A stretch of DNA of 64,000 nt, from NCBI GenBank assembly GCA_905234275.1, contig CAJOHD010000004.1, positions 186,001 to 250,000 of the forward strand, in the 5' to 3' direction. A model generated the notes under the pieces. The model had not been told where the DNA came from, made no database searches, and worked only from the letters and a program-made list of their open reading frames with translations. This stretch comes from an uncultured Bacteroidales bacterium (GTDB lineage: Bacteria; Bacteroidota; Bacteroidia; Bacteroidales; F082). Made by a program: the position numbers and the translations under genes. Positions 58,224-64,000 of this stretch are shown one piece after another; positions within the stretch are counted from its first letter, which is position 1, and each line of letters starts with the position of its first letter.

Positions 58224-59293
58224 TGAATACAGAAAAAGAGAAAGTCATCTGCGGCATCCAGCAGGTAGGCATCGGAGTTGAAGACCTCCAGACAGCATGG
58301 AAATGGTACAATAAGCACCTGAACATCCAGATTCCAATTGTTGACGACGAAGGTGTCGCTGAGCGCATGCTTCCATACACAGGCGGCAAACCTCAGCCAC
58401 GTCATGCCATCCTTGCCATCTCACAACGCGGTGGCGGTGGCTTCGAGATTTGGCAACCTCAAGGACGTAAGGTGGTTTACCCGAAAGAGCCGTTACGTCT
58501 GGGCGACCTCGGAATCAACATCTGCAAGGTCAAGGCAAAAGACGTTAAAAGAGCATATAACTACTTCAAAGACAATAACATAACTATCCTCAGCGATATC
58601 AATGTATCACCTCTTGGCATCGAGCATTTCTACATGCAGGACCCATGGGGCAATGTCTTTGAGATTGAAAAAGACGATTATTGCTTCATCAATGTCGACC
58701 AGCACACTGGCGGTTCAAACGGCGTGGTGATTGGCGTGTCGGACATGGACAAATCTATTGAGTTTTATAAAAAACTCCTTGATTATGATATAGTTGCATT
58801 CGATAAAACCGATATCTTCGATGATTTCAGTAATCTCCTCGGCGGAAAATGCAAGATACGCCGTGTGGAGCTGCAACGTTCAAAACCAGTCTGCGGCCCG
58901 CTCAGCGAGCTCATGGGCAACTCACATCTTGAATTGGTTCAAAACCTTGATATTGAGCCACGTAAGACTCTCGAAGGACGCTGGTGGGGCGACCCTGGAT
59001 TCATCCATCTCTGCTTCGATGTGCGTAATATGAACAAGGTGCACGAAGCAGCGCTGGCTCTCGGTCACGACTTTGTGTGCGACAGCGGCGACAACTTCGA
59101 CATGGGCGACGCAAACGGCCACTTCACCTACGTGGAAGACCCCGACGGCACACTCATCGAGTTTGTGGAAACATTCAAGATTCCGGTAATCAGAAAACTG
59201 GGAATTTCAATTAACCTCAAGAAAAGAGATGACTACAAACCGTTGCCGAGGATTATCACTAAGGCGTTGCGGTTCATGAAAGTGGAGTTTTAG
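58223..59293 (+). CDS. Two-domain VOC (glyoxalase-fold) protein
   Basis: I start at 58223 (MNTEKEKVICGIQQVGIGVED), since the stop of the SDR gene (TAATG) overlaps the ATG. The 356-residue protein has two VOC domains: first IQQVGIGVEDLQTAWKWYNKHL ... GIEHFYMQDPWGNVFEIEKD, second VVIGVSDMDKSIEFYKKLLDYD ... HFTYVEDPDGTLIEFVETFK. This layout resembles 4-hydroxyphenylpyruvate dioxygenase-type or glyoxalase-type metalloenzymes; the metal-ligand residues are partly present (H in HLELV, E in IEFVE). The substrate is unknown. Coupling to an SDR beside the sphingolipid genes suggests a lipid or ketone substrate. Confidence 0.75.
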   Translation: MNTEKEKVICGIQQVGIGVEDLQTAWKWYNKHLNIQIPIVDDEGVAERMLPYTGGKPQPRHAILAISQRGGGGFEIWQPQGRKVVYPKEPLRLGDLGINICKVKAKDVKRAYNYFKDNNITILSDINVSPLGIEHFYMQDPWGNVFEIEKDDYCFINVDQHTGGSNGVVIGVSDMDKSIEFYKKLLDYDIVAFDKTDIFDDFSNLLGGKCKIRRVELQRSKPVCGPLSELMGNSHLELVQNLDIEPRKTLEGRWWGDPGFIHLCFDVRNMNKVHEAALALGHDFVCDSGDNFDMGDANGHFTYVEDPDGTLIEFVETFKIPVIRKLGISINLKKRDDYKPLPRIITKALRFMKVEF

Positions 59294-59315
59294 TTTACCG
59301 ATTACTGTTGACAAT

Positions 59316-59346
59316 AAAAAAAAGCGAGAGTTTCTCGCTTTTTTTT
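59316..59346. terminator. Bidirectional hairpin terminator
   Basis: AAAAAAAAGCGAGA and TCTCGCTTTTTTTT form a stem between the VOC gene and the convergent OmpH gene. Confidence 0.8.
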
Positions 59347-59351
59347 ATTAT

Positions 59352-59383
59352 CTGTAAACTGTAAACCGTAAACGGTAAACTAT
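59352..59383. repeat. 7-nt periodic spacer (CTGTAAA words)
   Basis: CTGTAAA, CTGTAAA, CCGTAAA, CGGTAAA in tandem between the terminator and the OmpH stop codon. Confidence 0.8.
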
Positions 59384-59892
59384 CAAAGACCAAGTTTCGC
59401 TTTAACATCCGGAGTGACGTCGATAGCGCTGTCACCAATCGAGAGGATGACGGTCTTCTCGAACACGTATGCCAGACCTTTAGCTTTCACAACAGCGTCG
59501 ATAGCTGCTTTGATCTTGTCGAGCATAGGCTTTGAAAGCTCTTCCTGTTTTGCTGCGAGGTCGCTTTCAGCGTTTGCCTGGAACTCCTGGATTCTGCCCT
59601 GAAGGTCAACGATTTCTTTTTCTTTTGACTGACGAAGGATGTTTGACATTGTTGCTGAGTTAGCTTCATAGTCTCTCATCTTGGTCTGATATTCATTAGC
59701 CATTGCCTGTAATTCAGCCTGAAGCTCGCCGTAATAAGCCTGCAAATCCTGCTGGATCTTAGCGCTTTCCGGCATCATGTCGATGATGACTTGTGAATCA
59801 ACATAACCGATTTTCTGTCCCTGTGCGTTAGCTCCGAAACCAATACCAAGTGCTAACACCATTAAAACCAAAACTTTAGTTAACTTTTTCAT
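59383..59892 (-). CDS. OmpH/Skp-family periplasmic chaperone
   Basis: The 169-residue protein has a signal peptide (MKKLTKVLVLMVLALGIGFGANAQ), the family start (KIGYVDSQVIIDMMPESAKI), a long helical coiled coil (YYGELQAELQAMANEYQTKM) and a C-terminal beta part (GLAYVFEKTVILSI). Skp-type chaperones hold unfolded outer-membrane proteins in the periplasm and pass them to BamA. It is the last gene of the uppS-bamA-ompH-ompH cluster, but a -7 box lies just upstream, so it can be transcribed alone. Confidence 0.9.
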   Translation of the reverse strand: MKKLTKVLVLMVLALGIGFGANAQGQKIGYVDSQVIIDMMPESAKIQQDLQAYYGELQAELQAMANEYQTKMRDYEANSATMSNILRQSKEKEIVDLQGRIQEFQANAESDLAAKQEELSKPMLDKIKAAIDAVVKAKGLAYVFEKTVILSIGDSAIDVTPDVKAKLGL

Positions 59893-59926
59893 CTTATTAA
59901 AAATTTAATTATTATCTAATTTTCTG

Positions 59927-59934
59927 CAAAAATA
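59927..59934 (-). promoter_or_regulatory. -7 box for the second ompH gene
   Basis: The minus strand reads TATTTTTG, 34 nt upstream of the start at 59892. Confidence 0.6.
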
Positions 59935-59985
59935 CGACTTTTTTGTTTATTACCAAGTATTTTTACAATGTTTATTCACGATTTA

Positions 59986-60603
59986 TTATTTCTTGCCACC
60001 GTCGGCATTGCCTTTAGAGCCAGTGCTGCCTGTGCTTCCCGAACGTTTTCTGTCCTGACGGCGCACGGTCTGCATCACGTTGCCGATCTCATCGAGAACG
60101 TCATCGCTGATATCAAGTTTTTCGTTGCAATACAACAATGTGGTTCCTGCTGATTTGTCGAATACGAAAGCATAGTTTTTAACCTGCGCCACCTGGTTGA
60201 TGGCATTGTAAATCTTCTCTTGGATAGGCTGGATCAGCTCGATACGTTTTGAGAACAGCTCGCCATCCGGTCCGAAATACTGCATCTGAAGGGCTGCCAG
60301 CTCCTGTTCTTTGGCTGCTATCGCCGCTTCTTTCTTGTTTTTCATGTCATCTGAAAGAAGTATCGCCTCTGTCTGATAGTCGCGTTTCATCTGATCGAGC
60401 TTGTCGCGCAGATTTTTCAGTTCCTTCTGCCAACCCACCGACATCTGGTTGATTTCCTCCTGAGCGTCACCATATTCAGGGATATTTTGGAGGATATATT
60501 CAGTATCAACATATGCGAACTTCTGATTTCCCTGGGCTTTCACCGTTGAAACACCCAAAAACATGCATATAATTAACAATAAAACTGATGTTCTTTTTTT
60601 CAT
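59986..60603 (-). CDS. OmpH/Skp-family periplasmic chaperone
   Basis: I start at 60603 (MKKRTSVLLLIICMFLGVSTVKAQ). The 205-residue protein has the Skp core (KFAYVDTEYILQNIPEYGDAQ; LRDKLDQMKRDYQTEAILLS; NYAFVFDKSAGTTLLY) and a Ser/Gly-rich C-terminus (RSGSTGSTGSKGNADGG). It chaperones outer-membrane proteins for BamA, encoded just upstream. Confidence 0.9.
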   Translation of the reverse strand: MKKRTSVLLLIICMFLGVSTVKAQGNQKFAYVDTEYILQNIPEYGDAQEEINQMSVGWQKELKNLRDKLDQMKRDYQTEAILLSDDMKNKKEAAIAAKEQELAALQMQYFGPDGELFSKRIELIQPIQEKIYNAINQVAQVKNYAFVFDKSAGTTLLYCNEKLDISDDVLDEIGNVMQTVRRQDRKRSGSTGSTGSKGNADGGKK

Positions 60604-60648
60604 ATCAAAACACATTTTTTTCAAATTTTAACATATTTCTACACATAT

Positions 60649-63306
60649 TTAATCAATAGAACCTCCGATTGAGAAGTGGAATTGGCTTCCGTTGGCGTCA
60701 GGAGCGCCTGGCACCTCATCGAAGCCGTAGCCCCAGTCGAGACCGAGCATACCGAACATCGGCAGGTAGATTCGCATACCCAAACCGGCTGAACGATACA
60801 AATCGAACGGATTGAACTTATCGAAGCCAAGCCAGCAGTTACCGGCTTCCACGAAGGTGAGGGCGTAAATCGTAGCTGAAGGATTCAACGTCAAAGGATA
60901 ACGCAACTCCATCGTATATTTTGCGAAAATATTACCGCCTTCCATGTTGCCAGTCACGTAACCAGGAGTCAAAGAGTTGTTGGCATAACCTCTCATGCCT
61001 ATCAACTCGCGACCGTCGAAGTTATATGAGCCCGTCAGACCATCGCCGCCAAGGCAGAAACGCTGGAACGGAGTGATTCCGATATCAGGGTTATAATAAC
61101 CGAGCAAACCGAATCTTGCGCGCGTCATGACGACAAGTTTCTCAGCGACTTCTGTATACATCACCGCTTTAAACTTCCATTTATGGAACTCAACCCAGTG
61201 ATACATAGCATCTTCCCTCTCTGCGACATCCGAATATTCCTTTTCATAATCAACAGGATTGAAAATAGAATATGGAGGCGTAACTTCAAGAGAAAGAATG
61301 AATTCAGAGCCATAACGAGGATAAATCGGGTTACTTGTAGAGTTACGTCCGAAGGTGATGTTATATCCGATAAGGTTAAAATCACCGTTACCGGTACCGA
61401 AGTCAAAGATATTCTGATAGTTAAACAAAGTATAACGGATAAGGTTGATACCATTGTACAATGTGAAATAGTCGTCAGGCCATTTAAGACGTGTGCCTAT
61501 ACCCACCGACATACCTGTCTGCATAAAAACGCCTGCAGGATCGGTGTATGTGTTTTTATACTTTGAATGAAACACCGAGACAGTTAAGGCGTTTGGCTTC
61601 TTGCCGCCAAGCCAAGGCTCGGTGAATGAAACACCATAATTAATATATGTGGTACCGTATGTCTGGACTCTGAACGACAACTTTTGTCCGTCGCCAGCAG
61701 GAATCGGGCGCCATGCGTCTTTTTTGAAGAAGTTTCTCAACGACACATTATTAAGGTTCAAGCCCAAAGACAGCATCAGACGGTTGTAACCCCATCCTGC
61801 GGAAAGCTCGACCTGGTCGTTTGGAGTCTCCTCGACCACATAATTGATGTCAACAGTACCATCTGCCGGGTCAGGTTGGATATCCGGAAGGAGTTTCTGG
61901 TCATCGAAATACTGCAATGCTGACAACTCGCGCATGGTTCTCATGATGTCGCTACGGCTGTAAAGCTGTCCCGGACGAGTATACATCTCACGGATGATGA
62001 TTTTGTCGTTGGTCTTAGTATTTCCTTTCACCGTCACGCGTTTGATCGTCGCCTGATCGCCTTCGCTCATTCTCATCTCGAGGTCGATGGTGTCATTTTC
62101 AACTCTAATCTCAACAGGATCAACGCGGAAGAAGAGATATCCGTCATCCATGTACAACGACGACACGTCGTAACCGCCCTCGCTGTAGGTCAGGTTTTTC
62201 TCCAAAAGCTCCTGATTATACACATCGCCTTTATGGATAGCGAGCACTTTATTCAGAACTGTCGTATCATACTTGGTGTTTCCAACCCAAGTAATATTAC
62301 CGAAATAATATTGATGGCCTTCGTAGACATCAATAGCAATGCCTATATTCTTATCATCCATCACATAGATCGAATCTTTGATGATTTTGGCGTCACGATA
62401 GCCTTTTTCATTGTATTTCCTGATGATAAGCTGCTTGTCGGCTTCAAAATCATCTTCATCATAACGGGAAGACTTGAAGATTCTCGGGCGGATGTTTTCT
62501 GTGAGATACCAAGCCACCTCATCTTCTGCAGCAACCGGTCGGAATGTGATAAGATCCCACACCGTGTTGACAAACGAGGCTCCTAGTGGACGAAGCGGGT
62601 CAAACTTACCTCTACGTTTGGTTTCTTTCATCGCCGAACGAATCTGACTATCGGTGAGCACTTCGTTGTTGTTGACCACAATCTCACCAATCTTCACCTT
62701 ATGTTTTTTATCAACATTTATTATGACCGTCACGTAGTTTTCCATAGTGGTATCCGGCACAGGAGTCAGCTTCACCTCTGCGTTCAGATAACCTTTGTCG
62801 GCATAATAATTACGTATGATTCCGGTTGTTTTGTTGTAGGTATGTTCTGTCGCGACATCACCTCTTGTAATGTTGATTTTCTTTCTAAGTTCTTCAGCTT
62901 CGGACTTTTTCACGCCTTTAAACGAATATTTACTGATTCTCGGGCGTTCCTTCATATCTATATTCAGGAAAATCTTTCCTCCAACTTTTTGAGTCTGAGT
63001 GATTTGAATATCTTCAAAGAGTCCTTGTTCCCATAAGTTTTTGATTGCTTGAGTGATCTTATCTCCCGGGACTTTCACTGTCATACCAACGCGCAAGCCT
63101 GAAAGCATCACAACCACGGCAGGGTCAACATATTGGACGCCAGTCACCGTGATGCCGCCGATTTCATATTCGCGAGGAAGCGAATAGTCGATCTCCGACA
63201 AATCGTTTCCAACTTGAATCTGAGCATTCGCGACAAAGCCTGTCATGAGGAATACCCAGCATAACAAAGCAATTGCAAATATTTCAAACCTTTTCACAAA
63301 AGTCAT
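60649..63306 (-). CDS. bamA: Outer-membrane protein assembly factor BamA
   Basis: BamA inserts barrel proteins into the outer membrane. I start at 63306 (MTFVKRFEIFAIALLCW), which gives a signal peptide; the longer frame runs into the uppS 3' end. The 885-residue protein has POTRA domains (IGGITVTGVQYVDPAVVVMLSGLRVG, ISKYSFKGVKKSEAEELRKKI, VKIGEIVVNNNEVLTDSQI, YYFGNITWVGNTKYDTTVL, IKRVTVKGNTKTNDKIIIREM) and a C-terminal barrel with VELSAGWGYNRLMLS and the Bam signature FCLGGDGLTGSYNFDGRELIGMRGY, closing LGLDWGYGFDEV...FHFSIGGSID. It follows uppS by 4 nt. Confidence 0.92.
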   Translation of the reverse strand: MTFVKRFEIFAIALLCWVFLMTGFVANAQIQVGNDLSEIDYSLPREYEIGGITVTGVQYVDPAVVVMLSGLRVGMTVKVPGDKITQAIKNLWEQGLFEDIQITQTQKVGGKIFLNIDMKERPRISKYSFKGVKKSEAEELRKKINITRGDVATEHTYNKTTGIIRNYYADKGYLNAEVKLTPVPDTTMENYVTVIINVDKKHKVKIGEIVVNNNEVLTDSQIRSAMKETKRRGKFDPLRPLGASFVNTVWDLITFRPVAAEDEVAWYLTENIRPRIFKSSRYDEDDFEADKQLIIRKYNEKGYRDAKIIKDSIYVMDDKNIGIAIDVYEGHQYYFGNITWVGNTKYDTTVLNKVLAIHKGDVYNQELLEKNLTYSEGGYDVSSLYMDDGYLFFRVDPVEIRVENDTIDLEMRMSEGDQATIKRVTVKGNTKTNDKIIIREMYTRPGQLYSRSDIMRTMRELSALQYFDDQKLLPDIQPDPADGTVDINYVVEETPNDQVELSAGWGYNRLMLSLGLNLNNVSLRNFFKKDAWRPIPAGDGQKLSFRVQTYGTTYINYGVSFTEPWLGGKKPNALTVSVFHSKYKNTYTDPAGVFMQTGMSVGIGTRLKWPDDYFTLYNGINLIRYTLFNYQNIFDFGTGNGDFNLIGYNITFGRNSTSNPIYPRYGSEFILSLEVTPPYSIFNPVDYEKEYSDVAEREDAMYHWVEFHKWKFKAVMYTEVAEKLVVMTRARFGLLGYYNPDIGITPFQRFCLGGDGLTGSYNFDGRELIGMRGYANNSLTPGYVTGNMEGGNIFAKYTMELRYPLTLNPSATIYALTFVEAGNCWLGFDKFNPFDLYRSAGLGMRIYLPMFGMLGLDWGYGFDEVPGAPDANGSQFHFSIGGSID

Positions 63307-63310
63307 TTCC

Positions 63311-64000
63311 CTACTTATTAATCTGTTCACTCGTCTTTCCAAACCTGCGTTCACGATTCTGATAGTCAACGATAGCCTCGTACAAGTCCTCTTTTGAGAA
63401 ATCAGGCCAGTATTTCTTGGTGAAATAAAGCTCTGAATAAGCTATCTGCCACAGCAGATAATTGCTGATTCTCTCCTCCCCGCTCGTACGAATCAGAAGA
63501 TCGGGATCAGGCATGCCAGCAGTTGCTAAGTGGTTGTTTATCAGAGCTTCATCAATCTGTTCCGGATCAATCTTACCTTCTTTCACTTCTGTTGCTATAT
63601 CTTTCACCATCTTTGTCAATTCCCAGCGGCTCGAGTAGCTCAAGCAGAGCGTCAGCGTCATGCGGGTATTGTTTTTAGTGCTGTCGATGGCATACATCAG
63701 TGCATCGTACTGTGATTTCGGAAGACGTTTCAAGTCACCTATTGCATTAAGACGTATATTGTTGTCGTTCAATGTTTTAAGTTCATTTTTCAAAGCAGTG
63801 GTGAGCAACGACATCAATGCATCGACCTCCAAAGAGGAACGGTTCCAGTTTTCTGTTGAGAAAGCGTAAAGTGTAAGATATTTGACACCAAGTTCCGCGC
63901 AAGCCTCTGTGGTGTTACGCACGGCGTCGACGCCATGCTGATGACCGAAGATGCGCATTTTTCCTTGTTGCTTTGCCCAGCGGCCGTTGCCATCCATAAT
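63311..64000 (-). CDS. uppS: Isoprenyl (undecaprenyl) diphosphate synthase, 5' end outside the window
   Basis: The frame is open to base 64000, so the N-terminus is missing by a few residues. It begins within the family signature [23 protein letters not shown], with the catalytic Asp, and includes [14 protein letters not shown] and [22 protein letters not shown]. It condenses isopentenyl diphosphate onto farnesyl diphosphate to make undecaprenyl diphosphate, the lipid carrier for peptidoglycan. The cluster uppS-bamA-ompH-ompH is conserved in Bacteroidetes. Confidence 0.92.
   Translation of the reverse strand: MMDGNGRWAKQQGKMRIFGHQHGVDAVRNTTEACAELGVKYLTLYAFSTENWNRSSLEVDALMSLLTTALKNELKTLNDNNIRLNAIGDLKRLPKSQYDALMYAIDSTKNNTRMTLTLCLSYSSRWELTKMVKDIATEVKEGKIDPEQIDEALINNHLATAGMPDPDLLIRTSGEERISNYLLWQIAYSELYFTKKYWPDFSKEDLYEAIVDYQNRERRFGKTSEQINK

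Noticed and set aside
1-64000. CRISPR arrays, phage or IS elements
   Set aside because: The periodic spacers have unit lengths of 7-9 nt without unique spacers, and no integrase, transposase or phage structural gene is visible.

Overview
The window looks like a chromosomal segment of an anaerobic, uncultured member of the Bacteroidales (Bacteroidota). The evidence is consistent across the window: three secreted proteins carry type IX secretion C-terminal domains; at least fifteen start regions carry the Bacteroidota -7 box TAnnTTTG; there is a 2-oxoacid:ferredoxin oxidoreductase with its ferredoxin; there are sphingolipid-type genes (an alpha-oxoamine synthase beside an SDR reductase); and families largely confined to this phylum occur (DUF2027-Smr, DUF2490 with DUF4956 and a VTC domain). 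Most genes are housekeeping or cell-envelope genes.

Layout. 1-4.5 kb: the end of an M16 peptidase, an MFS transporter and a secreted T9SS protein. 4.6-8.6 kb: a T9SS protein, a small protein with a sortase-like tail, and a membrane-bound AraC regulator whose likely operators (three copies of one motif) lie between them. 8.7-9.1 kb: tRNA-Val and tRNA-Gly, then an unexplained 18-bp inverted repeat. 9.1-11 kb: a LOG-family protein translationally coupled to a sigma-54 activator that lacks a DNA-binding domain. 11-20 kb: a tight five-gene operon (the centre of interest). 20.1-20.7 kb: tmRNA and tRNA-Arg. 20.7-31.3 kb: Smr protein, radical SAM protein, SpoU methyltransferase, T9SS protein, cdsA-psd, mazG, a lipid A deacylase-like protein, a DUF2807 lipoprotein and proS. 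31.4-46 kb: envelope proteins, lpxK-PNP-lpxH, an M20 peptidase, dsbD, tilS and a flavin reductase-like protein. 46-49.5 kb: korAB and ferredoxin. 49.5-57.3 kb: a nine-gene run from a probable serine palmitoyltransferase through MarR, VTC, DUF4956 and DUF2490 to a GH2 enzyme. 57.4-59.3 kb: an SDR and a two-domain VOC protein. 59.4-64 kb: the canonical uppS-bamA-ompH-ompH envelope biogenesis cluster.

The operon at 10970-19996 is the best candidate for an undescribed system. Its first gene encodes a membrane protein that looks like a CASTOR/POLLUX-type channel (two transmembrane helices, a filter-like ADNGN, two RCK-like Rossmann domains) with a C-terminal RyR-like domain. Next come a periplasmic protein of unknown fold, an outer-membrane barrel with PEGA and BACON domains, and a second periplasmic protein. 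The last gene encodes a cytoplasmic TIR domain (SARM1-like catalytic Glu motif) joined through a coiled coil and one membrane helix to a periplasmic FGE-sulfatase-fold domain. Together these could form an envelope-spanning sensor/effector that joins TIR-type NAD chemistry to an ion channel. This is inference from domain content and gene order.

The second unusual theme is repeats. Palindromic elements of a GTCATTYCGA...GAGRAATCTC family occur throughout. Two sit in frame inside tilS, which also carries a 20-bp palindrome, and one forms the C-terminus of the flavin reductase-like protein; several others abut or supply stop codons. Separately, many intergenic spacers are built from 7-nt (or 8/9-nt) periodic words that differ from site to site.
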